DNA of 13,973 bases, taken from NCBI GenBank assembly GCA_905236785.1, contig CAJOQC010000166.1:1-13973 (forward strand), read 5' to 3'. The notes beneath the pieces were generated by a model. It was not told the DNA's origin, ran no database searches, and was given only the letters and a program-made list of their open reading frames with translations. The translations under genes and the position numbers were made by a program. The stretch is from an uncultured Selenomonadaceae bacterium (GTDB lineage: Bacteria > Bacillota > Negativicutes > Selenomonadales > Selenomonadaceae). Shown here piece by piece: positions 7,519-13,973 of the stretch; the first letter of the stretch is position 1; each line of letters begins with the position of its first letter.

Positions 7519-7551
7519 TTTTGCGCCTACGGCTCAAAAGCCGCCTTATGA

Positions 7552-7585
7552 CTCGCCGTGAAAAGGTACATTTTTTCACGGCGAG
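7552..7585. repeat. Hairpin with conserved loop, copy 2
   Basis: Arms CTCGCCGTGAAAA (7552-7564) and TTTTCACGGCGAG (7573-7585) pair over 13 bp around GGTACATT. There is no U-tract on either strand, so it is not a standard terminator. The inner A-run, GTACA and T-run match those of the hairpin at 6801-6838, although the outer stem bases differ. Confidence 0.6.
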
Positions 7586-7627
7586 CAGTATAAACAGAAG
7601 CTGTAAATAACACAAACAAATTTGCTT

Positions 7628-7657
7628 ATTATACTCGCGAGCAACGAAAGTTGCCAA
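7628..7657 (-). promoter_or_regulatory. Probable promoter of the orphan gene and its leader
   Basis: On the minus strand TTGGCA (7657-7652, 5/6 to the -35 consensus) and TATAAT (7633-7628, a perfect -10) are separated by 18 bases. It points toward the gene at 6842-7366, and transcription should start near 7621. The -10 overlaps one arm of an inverted repeat (7630-7638 with 7672-7680). Confidence 0.55.
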
Positions 7658-7680
7658 AACGGGAATTGATTGCGAGTATA
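7630..7680. repeat. Inverted repeat around the orphan-gene promoter, with nested GAAA tetraloop stem
   Basis: TATACTCGC (7630-7638) and GCGAGTATA (7672-7680) are perfect 9-bp inverted arms. One arm covers most of the -10 box and the other lies upstream of the -35. Between them GCAAC-GAAA-GTTGC (7641-7654) is a 5-bp stem with a GAAA loop. The arms could be a two-site operator, a cruciform, or part of an RNA hairpin in read-through transcripts from rny. Confidence 0.5.
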
Positions 7681-7683
7681 TAT

Positions 7684-7727
7684 GAGAGCGTAAGAGCTTT
7701 ACTTTGCTTGTAAATTCTAACGCTCTC
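7684..7727. repeat. Long hairpin just after rny
   Basis: Arms 7684-7695 and 7716-7727 pair over 12 positions with one mismatch (GAGAGCGT with ACGCTCTC outermost). Inside, TTTAC (7698-7702) pairs with GTAAA (7710-7714). It starts 11 bases after the rny stop on the minus strand. It has no run of U after it, so it may stabilise the 3' end of rny mRNA or end transcription weakly. Confidence 0.5.
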
Positions 7728-7738
7728 CAATATAACGT

Positions 7739-9283
7739 TTAACGGGCATAATCAACTATGCGTGTTTCTCTTATCACCGTAGCTTTTATCTGCCCGGGGT
7801 ATTCCAATTCTTCCTCGATTTTCTTTACTATATTGTGGGCAATAGCCGCAGCTTGCGCATCGTCCACTTTCTCCGGGCGTACCATAACGCGAATTTCACG
7901 CCCTGCCTGTATGGCAAAGCATCGCTCTACGCCCTCGAAGGATTCGGCTATTTCTTCAAGCCGCTTCAATCTTTTTAGGTACGATTCCAAACTCTCGCGT
8001 CTTGCGCCGGGGCGCGCCGCCGAAACAGCGTCGGCCGCCGCCACCAACACCGATTCCACACAGGTCGGTTCAATATCGCCGTGGTGGGCGGCGATTGCGT
8101 TTATTACGTCTTTGGATTCGCGATATTTTTTCGCCAAATCCGCGCCTATTGTAACATGAGGCCCTTCAACTTCATGGTCTACGGCCTTTCCTATGTCGTG
8201 CAAAAGCCCGCCGCGCTTGGCAAGCATCACGTCAACCCCAAGTTCTGCGGCCATAACTCCGGCTAAATGCGCCACCTCAACGGAATGGTTAAGGACGTTT
8301 TGTCCGTAGCTTGTGCGGTATCTGAGCCTACCCAGCAATTTAACAAGCTCGGGGTGGATGCCATGCACGCCGGTTTCAAAAGTGGCCTGTTCGCCAGCCT
8401 CTTTCATTTCCTGTTCTATTTCCCGTCGCGCTTTTTCCACCATTTCTTCAATGCGCGCAGGATGTATGCGCCCGTCGGCGATGAGTTTTTCAAGAGCGAT
8501 ACGCGCCGTTTCGCGCCGCACCGGATCAAAGCCGGATATTATGACTGCTTCGGGCGTGTCGTCGATGATTAGTTCGATACCCGTCAATGTTTCAAGGGTT
8601 CTTATGTTTCGCCCTTCGCGGCCGATTATGCGCCCTTTCATTTCGTCGTTGGGGAGAGCAACTACCGATACCGTGGTTTCGGCCACATGATCTGCGGCCA
8701 CTCGCTGGATTGCCAAGGATAATATCTCGCGAGCTTTTTTTTGCGCTTCTTCCTTTAATTGCTGCTCGTATTCTTTTATCTTCATGGCCTTTTCATGTTT
8801 AAGTTCTTCTTCGGTTTCGGCCATTATAATGTCCTTGGCATCTTGAGCTGTGAGAGAGCCTATTCGTTCAAGCTCGTTTCGTTGCGCCTGATATAATTCT
8901 TCAACGGCAGCTTCTTTTTCTTGAATACGTGTTTCCTTTTTGGCCAAGGAAATCTCTTTTTTTTCGATGGAGTCAAGTTTGCGGTCAAGATGCTCTTCTT
9001 TTTGCACCACTCGCCGTTCCTGCCTTGTTATTTCGTTTCGACGTTCTTTTATTTCCCTGTCCGTTTCTTGACGTTGCCGATGTATTTCTTCTTTGGCCGC
9101 CAACACGGCCTCTTTGCTTTTTGTTTCGCTTTTTTCGACCGCCTCGTCTATTATGCGCTTAGCCTCGGTTTCGGCCGAGCCGATGATTGCTTCGGCTGTG
9201 CGCTTTCTAAAGACATAGCCTGCGCCTGTGCCGACGGCAGCTGCGGCAAGCCCAATCAATGCCGTCTCAATTATCGTGATCAC
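7739..9283 (-). CDS. rny: Ribonuclease Y
   Basis: Membrane-anchored endoribonuclease that starts mRNA decay in many Bacillota. All parts are present in 514 residues: an N-terminal membrane helix (about 4-24), a long charged coiled coil (about 30-195), a KH RNA-binding domain with [10 protein letters not shown] (217-226), and an HD phosphohydrolase domain with H333, the HD pair H362-D363 in LLHDIGKA (360-367) and AAHHGD (398-403), ending in DYAR. Length matches the family. It has its own near-consensus promoter (9384-9412). The listed start is GTG 9283, but that codon lies inside the strong Shine-Dalgarno AGGGGGTGATC. The ribosome may instead use ATA 9274 or ATT 9271, changing only the first few residues. 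Downstream are a hairpin (7684-7727) and the orphan-gene unit. Confidence 0.97.
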   Translation of the reverse strand: MITIIETALIGLAAAAVGTGAGYVFRKRTAEAIIGSAETEAKRIIDEAVEKSETKSKEAVLAAKEEIHRQRQETDREIKERRNEITRQERRVVQKEEHLDRKLDSIEKKEISLAKKETRIQEKEAAVEELYQAQRNELERIGSLTAQDAKDIIMAETEEELKHEKAMKIKEYEQQLKEEAQKKAREILSLAIQRVAADHVAETTVSVVALPNDEMKGRIIGREGRNIRTLETLTGIELIIDDTPEAVIISGFDPVRRETARIALEKLIADGRIHPARIEEMVEKARREIEQEMKEAGEQATFETGVHGIHPELVKLLGRLRYRTSYGQNVLNHSVEVAHLAGVMAAELGVDVMLAKRGGLLHDIGKAVDHEVEGPHVTIGADLAKKYRESKDVINAIAAHHGDIEPTCVESVLVAAADAVSAARPGARRESLESYLKRLKRLEEIAESFEGVERCFAIQAGREIRVMVRPEKVDDAQAAAIAHNIVKKIEEELEYPGQIKATVIRETRIVDYAR

Positions 9284-9373
9284 CCCCTGTTTTTTTATGA
9301 TTTACGGATAACGCCGACTCATTTTCAGCGTATTGTATATTGCATACATACAAAAAATACAAAAGAAGCAACT

Positions 9374-9385
9374 ATACAATTGTAT
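9374..9385. promoter_or_regulatory. 12-bp palindrome at the rny transcription start
   Basis: ATACAATTGTAT is a perfect palindrome that touches the -10 box (9384-9389) and covers the predicted start point near 9377. A related inverted pair TGTAT/ATACA lies downstream at 9334-9348. Position and symmetry suggest a repressor operator, but no cognate regulator is visible in the window. Confidence 0.35.
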
Positions 9386-9412
9386 TTTATAGTTTTTTCG
9401 GTAGTATGTCAA
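9384..9412 (-). promoter_or_regulatory. Strong promoter of rny
   Basis: On the minus strand TTGACA (9412-9407, perfect -35) and TAAAAT (9389-9384, 5/6 to the -10 consensus) are 17 bases apart. Transcription should start near 9377, giving a leader of about 94 nt before the rny start. The leader holds a small stem (CGCTGA with TCGGCG, 9330-9312). The promoter lies only 14 bases past the stop of the upstream membrane-protein gene, with no terminator between, so read-through may add to rny expression. Confidence 0.7.
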
Positions 9413-9425
9413 ATGAAAATCAACG

Positions 9426-10616
9426 CTATATTTTCCCGCCGCTCCATTTGGCCAAGCGGACAATTTCGCCCATGGCGGCGTTTTGACGTTCCGAAATTTC
9501 CTTGAGGTTTTTTTCGTTCACGGCGGTGCTTTTTTCTTTGGCTTTTTGATACTCCCGGGCGATTAAAAACTCCGCCGAATAATATTCTTCGCAAAGTTTG
9601 GCCGTTTCCTCCGCACCCTTTTCAAGATAGGCGGGGCTGAGGGATTTTTCCGCCAATTTGCCCACTTGCTCCATATATTTCGTCAAAACTTGCGGGGATG
9701 CTTTTTCAAAGGAATGAAGCCCCGCGATTTTTTTGGCGGCGGCAAGCTCGCCCATGGGGCTTCCCTTGTCAAGATATTTCTTCACTGCTTCCTTGTCCTG
9801 CACCGCTTCGGCGCGAGACACAACCGTTGTTTGACTTTCGCTCTTTTCTTCGACGGCCTCGCTCTTTTCCTGCGTTTTAGCCTCATTGCCTTCGTTGGCG
9901 GCGGCAGAAGATGAGGAACTTTCGGCGGAAGTTGAGGCGACAACCGCCGCACCTTTCGTGTCGGCGGCCTCGTTGCCCTTAGAAAAATTGATTGTCCCCA
10001 CGGCCAAGAAAACCCCGCCGCAAACAAAAGTACCCGCCGCAACGGTCAATATTTTGCGCGAATAGCGGCGAAAATATTTTAGGGACGCAATAAAGAGCAT
10101 GAACATTATCGCGCCGAAACAAAGAAGAATTACCCCCGTTATAATTGCCATGGCCGGTTTTGGCAGGGAGGACGAAGAAACCTCCGCCCCCGTTATGGTT
10201 GCGCTGGCGGGGGAGAAGTTGGCGGCCGGGGCTTGCACGCTCGCGGGCGCACCGTCGCTGTAGCTTAACGCCTCCACGGAAAGATACCCGGGGATAAAGG
10301 AGAGCATGACAAAAAGCACCACCATAAACCCGTCCGCCTTTTCCCGCTTGTTGCGGGAGCGGGCTTGGCGACGGGGCTTTTCTTCCGCATTTTCTTGTTC
10401 TGCGGCTTGCAATTTTTGCAGTTCTTTTTCTTCTTCGGCGGCAAGTTTGTTTTTCCATTCTTCGTCGGTCATCTTCCACTCGCCGAAGGCTTTGGCGGCG
10501 CGGTACAGGCAATAAATCGCCGCCGCGCCCAATAAAAAGGCGAAGAGGAAAAAGACGTAATCCCCCAACAAAAACAAAACCAACAGGATGCCAGCCGCGC
10601 CCGCTACATATTTCAT
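9426..10616 (-). CDS. Unrecognised multi-pass membrane protein with Ser/Glu linker and helical C-terminal domain
   Basis: I do not recognise a family. The start ATG 10616 follows AAGGAGG by 8 bases; an upstream in-frame ATG at 10640 has none. 396 residues: two membrane segments (about 4-18 and 20-39), a Lys/Glu coiled coil (50-90), a third segment (97-115), an Ala/Ser/Pro-rich loop (120-153), two more segments (155-178, 189-209), then a low-complexity Ser/Ala/Glu/Lys linker (212-262) and a soluble helical region (270-396) ending near RLAKWSGGKI. It follows plsY after 28 bases on the same strand, so it is probably co-transcribed with DUF512-der-plsY. The tail could lie on either side of the membrane. 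Low-complexity charged segments suggest a fast-evolving, lineage-restricted protein. Gene reality is well supported; function unknown. Confidence 0.78.
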   Translation of the reverse strand: MKYVAGAAGILLVLFLLGDYVFFLFAFLLGAAAIYCLYRAAKAFGEWKMTDEEWKNKLAAEEEKELQKLQAAEQENAEEKPRRQARSRNKREKADGFMVVLFVMLSFIPGYLSVEALSYSDGAPASVQAPAANFSPASATITGAEVSSSSLPKPAMAIITGVILLCFGAIMFMLFIASLKYFRRYSRKILTVAAGTFVCGGVFLAVGTINFSKGNEAADTKGAAVVASTSAESSSSSAAANEGNEAKTQEKSEAVEEKSESQTTVVSRAEAVQDKEAVKKYLDKGSPMGELAAAKKIAGLHSFEKASPQVLTKYMEQVGKLAEKSLSPAYLEKGAEETAKLCEEYYSAEFLIAREYQKAKEKSTAVNEKNLKEISERQNAAMGEIVRLAKWSGGKI

Positions 10617-10644
10617 CAAAAAAGCCTCCTTGCAACACAAAACA

Positions 10645-11241
10645 TCATTTGCCGCCCGCGCTGATTTTGCTCTCCGTGCCGTTTAACAGCCGCGAAATGT
10701 TGGCCTTGTGGCGAACAATAATAAGGGCGGCGGCTATCACGCCAAACATGACAAATTCTCGCGGATAGTGAAAAAACCATGCCAATATAGGCACAAAGGC
10801 GGCGGCAACTATAGACCCCAAAGACACAAAACGGGTGCGGTAAACAATGGCGAGCCACGCCAAGAAAACTATCGCCGTCACTTGGGGCATAAGCATGGCG
10901 ATAACCCCCAAGCCCGTCGCTACGCCTTTGCCGCCCTTAAAGTGCAAAAACACCGAAAGAGAATGACCGGCAATAGCCATAAGCCCGCATAAAACGAGGG
11001 CAAGGGGCGGACCTACAAAAATAAGACCCAAGTACACGGCGATAACGCCCTTTAGAAAATCAAGAAGAAAAATCAAAATTCCCGCCGCTTTGCCGATGGT
11101 GCGCCAAGCGTTGGTTGCGCCGATGTTGCGGCTGCCATGTTCTCGTAAATCCACGTTCCACAAAAATTTTCCGCAGATAAGGCCGTTTGGCACCGAACCG
11201 ACCAAATAACTTAAAACAAGCGCGACAAGATAAGAAATCAT
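10645..11241 (-). CDS. plsY: Glycerol-3-phosphate acyltransferase PlsY
   Basis: Membrane enzyme that moves an acyl group from acyl-phosphate to glycerol-3-phosphate, the first step of phospholipid synthesis in most bacteria. At 198 residues it is family length, with about five membrane helices. All three conserved blocks are seen: GSVPNG (15-20), HGSRNIGATNAWR (35-47) and GHSLSVFLHFKGGKGVAT (92-109). The ATG overlaps the der stop (ATGA), so the two are likely translationally coupled. The unknown membrane-protein gene follows after 28 bases. Confidence 0.97.
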   Translation of the reverse strand: MISYLVALVLSYLVGSVPNGLICGKFLWNVDLREHGSRNIGATNAWRTIGKAAGILIFLLDFLKGVIAVYLGLIFVGPPLALVLCGLMAIAGHSLSVFLHFKGGKGVATGLGVIAMLMPQVTAIVFLAWLAIVYRTRFVSLGSIVAAAFVPILAWFFHYPREFVMFGVIAAALIIVRHKANISRLLNGTESKISAGGK

Positions 11242-12578
11242 AAGTTTTCGTCCCCTTCTTTGTTTTTCCTGTTGCGAGTGATTAACTTTAGCGGCGCGCC
11301 TTCAAAGCCGAAGGTTTCCCGCAGTTTGTTCTCCAAAAAGCGCAAATACGAAAAGTGCATCAATGTTTCGTCGTTGACAAAAATCACAAATTTCGGCGGT
11401 TTTATGCCGACTTGAGTCATAAAGTAAATTTTTAACTGCCTGCCCTTGTGTGATGGGGGCGGGTTGACGCTTACGGCCTCGCGGACAAGTTCGTTTAGTA
11501 TGCTGGTCTGCACCCGCATGGACTGTTGGTCGGCGACATATTTTACAAGTTCCGTGACCCTGTTTATCCTCTGCCCCGTCAAGGCCGAGGCGTAAAGCAC
11601 CGGGGCGTATTGCAAAAACGCCAATTCCCGCCGCAAGTCATCCGTAAACCGCAGTGTCGATTTTTCGTCCTTGTCGGGGAATATATCCCATTTGTTGACG
11701 ATAATAACCGTGCCTTTGCCGGAATTATGGGCATAGCCGGCGATTTTTTTGTCCTGTTCGGTGATGCCCTCCGCCGCGTTTATCATCATAAGCACCACGT
11801 CGGCACGGTCAATCGCCCGCAAGGAACGCATGACGCTGTAACGCTCAACGGGCAAATCAATCTTGCCCTTTTTCCTCATGCCCGCCGTGTCGATAAGGGT
11901 AAACTTCGCGCCGTCGGCGGTAAAATGAGTGTCGATTGCGTCCCGTGTTGTGCCGGGCACGTCGCTTACGATTACCCGCTCTTCGCCCAAAATTTTGTTG
12001 ACGATGGAGGATTTCCCCACGTTGGGGCGGCCTATCACCGCCACGGCGATTTCGTCCTCGTCCTTGTCGTCCTCTTTTTTCATTTTGTCGAAGGCATCCA
12101 CCAATGCATCAAGCAAATCGCCAAGCCCCAAGGCGTTTGAAGCGGAAATGCCGAAGGGGTCGCCAAGCCCCAAGGCGTAAAACTCGTAAACATAAGCGTC
12201 GCGCTCCGTGCTGTCGGTTTTGTTGACGGCAAGTATAACGGGCTTTTGCGAGCGGCGAAGAAGTGCGGCTATTCGCTCATCGTCCTCCTGCAGGCCGGCG
12301 CGGCCGTCGGTGACGAAAATTATTGCGTCAGCCTCGTCCATGGCAATTTGCGCTTGGGCGCGGACAAGGTTCATCATGCCGCCCTTCACGTTTATCTCAA
12401 TGCCCCCCGTGTCCACAAGGGTAAACTCGTGATTTAGCCACTGGGCATCCATATATATTCTGTCCCGCGTGACTCCCGGCATATCGTCCACTATGGAAAC
12501 TTTGCGTTTGCCGATTTGGTTAAACAGCGTGGACTTCCCCACGTTGGGTCTGCCGACTATGGCGGCTATAGGTTTCAT
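11238..12578 (-). CDS. der: Ribosome biogenesis GTPase Der (EngA)
   Basis: Essential GTPase with two tandem G domains and a KH-like end, needed for 50S subunit maturation. Numbering from the longer form beginning GTG 12587: first P-loop GRPNVGKS (12-19), DTGG (59-62), NKTD (122-125); second P-loop GRPNVGKS (186-193), DTAG (233-236), NKWD (298-301); KH-like domain about 355-449. I prefer ATG 12578 (446 residues), because AGGAAG lies 8 bases upstream, whereas the in-frame GTG 12587 adjoins that site and overlaps the preceding stop. The acidic linker between G domains (about 168-180) is normal for the family. Tightly linked to the DUF512 gene upstream and plsY downstream. Confidence 0.97.
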   Translation of the reverse strand: MKPIAAIVGRPNVGKSTLFNQIGKRKVSIVDDMPGVTRDRIYMDAQWLNHEFTLVDTGGIEINVKGGMMNLVRAQAQIAMDEADAIIFVTDGRAGLQEDDERIAALLRRSQKPVILAVNKTDSTERDAYVYEFYALGLGDPFGISASNALGLGDLLDALVDAFDKMKKEDDKDEDEIAVAVIGRPNVGKSSIVNKILGEERVIVSDVPGTTRDAIDTHFTADGAKFTLIDTAGMRKKGKIDLPVERYSVMRSLRAIDRADVVLMMINAAEGITEQDKKIAGYAHNSGKGTVIIVNKWDIFPDKDEKSTLRFTDDLRRELAFLQYAPVLYASALTGQRINRVTELVKYVADQQSMRVQTSILNELVREAVSVNPPPSHKGRQLKIYFMTQVGIKPPKFVIFVNDETLMHFSYLRFLENKLRETFGFEGAPLKLITRNRKNKEGDENL

Positions 12579-12583
12579 CTTTT

Positions 12584-13900
12584 TCACTTCCTAAAGTTTA
12601 ACAACACTTGTTTATACTCGTCGCCCCTTGCCACGGGCAATATTTTAACCTGCGGAAACTCCCCTTGCAGTTCCGCCAAACTTATGTCGTCCAAAAAAAC
12701 TTCCCCGCCTTTTCTAAGAGCCGTGGCAGGTATCAATATCCCGTCGGCGTTGTCGGCGATTGGTTTTATGGCGTTTTTGAGGTCGGCGGCGGTCAACAAC
12801 CCCGACACATTCACCGTTCCGCCGAAAAACTCGTTCTTGACGGGCAAAACATGGGCGATTAAATTTTTTTGCATGGCAACGGCCTTGTCCTTCAGTTTAA
12901 CAAGGGCGGCGGCTATCCCTTCGCCGCAAAGGGTATATACGGTGGTTTTTTCCTCGTAGGGGAGAAAAATCACTTCGGCGTTTTCCCATTCGTCGATAAA
13001 ATTTCTCGCCATTCCGATGCCGTTTTCAATTTGCGGAAAATCGTCGTAATATTCGACGGGAGGAAATTCCTTCCGGGCTAAAATATAAAATTCGTCGCTT
13101 AAATACAAAAATGTTTCGCCGGTTTCGTTGCGAAATTTTTCCTGCCACTTTTCGGCAGTTTTGATAACTTCGGCGGCGGAATTTTTGTCAAAGCCGCAAA
13201 GAGCCGCCTTGTCCCGCCTGAATTTCGTAACGCCAACGGGTACAACCGCCATGGAAAGTGCCGCAGGGCGGCGGGCGTAAATATCCGCGATGGTTTTTTC
13301 AAGTATCTCGCCGTCGTTTATTCCTCGGCACAGAACCACCTGGGTGTGATACTCCGCCATCGCCTCTTCCAAGCGGTCGAGTTGCTCGCCGATTTTCGCC
13401 GCCTCGGGGTTGCGGAGGAGCTTGGCTCGCGTCTCGCCGTCGGTGCAATGAACGGAAACATAAAGAGGTGAGAGATTTAGCCGCCTAATTCGCCCGAAAT
13501 CTTCCTCCCTCATGTTGGTGAGGGTTATGAAATTGCCGTAGAGAAAGGAAAGGCGGTAGTCGTCGTCCTTCACCGACAAACTCCTTCGCATATCGGGAGC
13601 AATCATGTTGACGAAACAAAACAAGCAGTTGTTTCGGCAACGTCGCACGCCGTCAAAGACTGCCTCGGTAAAGTCCGCGCCCAAGTTCTCGTCAATTCGC
13701 TTTAGGATATTCACCGTTTCGCGCTTGCCGTTTGCCCGTTCCACCGAGAGGGAAAGTTTTTTTTCGGCAAAAGCAAAACTTATGTCGATGATGTCGGCGG
13801 GGATTTCGCCGTTTACCGCAAGAATTTTGTCGCCGACTCTTAGCCCGCTTTTGTCGGCGGGGGAACGGGGGGCAATATGGGAAATTTCGGCAAAAATCAT
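12584..13900 (-). CDS. PDZ/radical SAM DUF512 protein
   Basis: 438 residues with the three-part layout of the DUF512 (TIGR03279-type) family: an N-terminal PDZ-like domain (about 1-60, with SPADKSGLRVGDKILAVNGE at 13-32), a radical SAM-like region with C88, C92 and C95 in CRNNCLFCF, then DDDYRLSFLYGNFITLTN (112-129), and the DUF512 C-terminal region. The three Cys fit a CxxxCxxC iron-sulfur cluster site. Its substrate is not known for the family. It is often found next to der, as here. ATG 13900 is chosen because GAGGA precedes it closely; the frame extends to 13963 but has no ribosome-binding site there and would cross the hairpin at 13920-13945. Its stop abuts the der start. Confidence 0.92.
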   Translation of the reverse strand: MIFAEISHIAPRSPADKSGLRVGDKILAVNGEIPADIIDISFAFAEKKLSLSVERANGKRETVNILKRIDENLGADFTEAVFDGVRRCRNNCLFCFVNMIAPDMRRSLSVKDDDYRLSFLYGNFITLTNMREEDFGRIRRLNLSPLYVSVHCTDGETRAKLLRNPEAAKIGEQLDRLEEAMAEYHTQVVLCRGINDGEILEKTIADIYARRPAALSMAVVPVGVTKFRRDKAALCGFDKNSAAEVIKTAEKWQEKFRNETGETFLYLSDEFYILARKEFPPVEYYDDFPQIENGIGMARNFIDEWENAEVIFLPYEEKTTVYTLCGEGIAAALVKLKDKAVAMQKNLIAHVLPVKNEFFGGTVNVSGLLTAADLKNAIKPIADNADGILIPATALRKGGEVFLDDISLAELQGEFPQVKILPVARGDEYKQVLLNFRK

Positions 13901-13911
13901 GTTTTCCTCAC

Positions 13912-13945
13912 AAAAAAGCGGGAGACAACGGTAAAGTTGCCTCCC
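13912..13945 (-). terminator. Intrinsic terminator abutting the DUF512 gene, possible attenuator
   Basis: Minus-strand stem GGGAGGCAAC (13945-13936) with GTTGTCTCCC (13929-13920), 10 pairs with one G-U, loop TTTACC, followed by GC and TTTTTT (13917-13912). Shape and U-run are those of an intrinsic terminator. It ends only 11 bases before the DUF512 ATG, with the ribosome-binding site (13909-13905) between, so no promoter fits after it. It is either the end of an upstream unit with read-through or a leader attenuator. Confidence 0.7.
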
Positions 13946-13973
13946 GTAACACAACGGCAACAATATGCCGTAT

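Larger units (their letters stand above)
7367..7621 (-). ncRNA. Probable structured 5' leader of the orphan gene
   Basis: This is the main part of the 372-base non-coding stretch between rny and the orphan gene. If the promoter at 7628-7657 is real, transcripts begin near 7621 and run about 255 nt before ATG 7366. In transcript order the RNA can form a 13-bp stem (7585-7573 with 7564-7552), a stem with one mismatch (7540-7518, arms CTTTTG/CAAAAG plus GCC/GGC), a 6-bp tetraloop stem (7513-7498) and a long-range 8-bp stem (7495-7488 with 7459-7452). About 70 bases before the ribosome-binding site look unstructured. No known riboswitch class is recognised. It could also be a free-standing small RNA or a tandem of dispersed repeats. 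Hairpins are seen directly; the leader role is inferred. Confidence 0.4.

Noticed and set aside
7523..7568. 14-codon minus-strand mini-ORF (MYLFTASHKAAFEP) in the leader as a leader peptide
   Set aside because: No Shine-Dalgarno sequence, start codon buried in a hairpin loop, and no codon pattern suggesting ribosome-stalling control.
7451..7727. Hairpin series as a CRISPR array or integron attC sites
   Set aside because: The units differ in length and sequence, spacing is irregular, and there are no cas or integrase genes nearby; attC core sites are not recognisable.

Overview
The window is a compact bacterial chromosome segment, almost entirely coded on the minus strand and about half G+C by eye. 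I see no phage, IS, CRISPR or tRNA/rRNA genes. Gene content and order (dapF-yicC-remA-gmk-rpoZ-coaBC; DUF512 radical SAM-der-plsY; rny) fit a Bacillota genome. RemA, RNase Y, YicC/YloC and the DUF512 protein together favour an anaerobic Clostridia/Negativicutes-type organism. This placement is inference from family distribution; no marker here fixes genus or family.

Layout on the minus strand, read right to left. The unit starts at the right edge with a terminator-like hairpin (13912-13945) just ahead of the ribosome-binding site of a PDZ/radical-SAM DUF512 protein. It is followed by der (ribosome-assembly GTPase), plsY (acylglycerol-3-phosphate acyltransferase) and an unrecognised five-segment membrane protein (9426-10616). 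These genes overlap or nearly abut. A near-consensus promoter (9384-9412) with a 12-bp palindrome at its -10 end then drives rny (RNase Y). Between rny and an unrecognised 174-residue cytoplasmic protein (6842-7366) lies 372 bases of non-coding DNA packed with stem-loops. It includes a promoter with a perfect TATAAT box (7628-7657), so the orphan gene probably has a structured leader of about 255 nt. A related set of hairpins lies downstream of the same gene and ends in a strong bidirectional terminator (6740-6779).

One gene is on the plus strand: a small single-domain cupin (6318-6662) converging on that terminator. Divergent from it, an extended -10 promoter (6265-6293) starts a minus-strand pair encoding a DUF218 (YdcF/SanA/ElyC-like) membrane protein and a MATE-family transporter. 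After about 100 bases comes the housekeeping cluster dapF-yicC-remA-gmk-rpoZ-coaBC, with start/stop overlaps at dapF/yicC and remA/gmk. It links diaminopimelate/lysine synthesis, an RNase, a matrix/biofilm regulator, GMP phosphorylation, the RNA polymerase omega subunit and coenzyme A synthesis. coaBC runs off the left edge.

Most genes are ordinary. The parts worth a second look are: (i) the hairpin-rich non-coding DNA on both sides of the orphan gene, with two hairpins that share a loop but have compensating stem changes; (ii) a terminator/antiterminator-like arrangement ahead of the DUF512 gene; (iii) an omega subunit with a roughly 120-residue acidic tail; (iv) a -1 slippery heptamer at the CoaC/CoaB linker; (v) two genes whose strong Shine-Dalgarno sequences are not followed by ATG, GTG or TTG at normal spacing.
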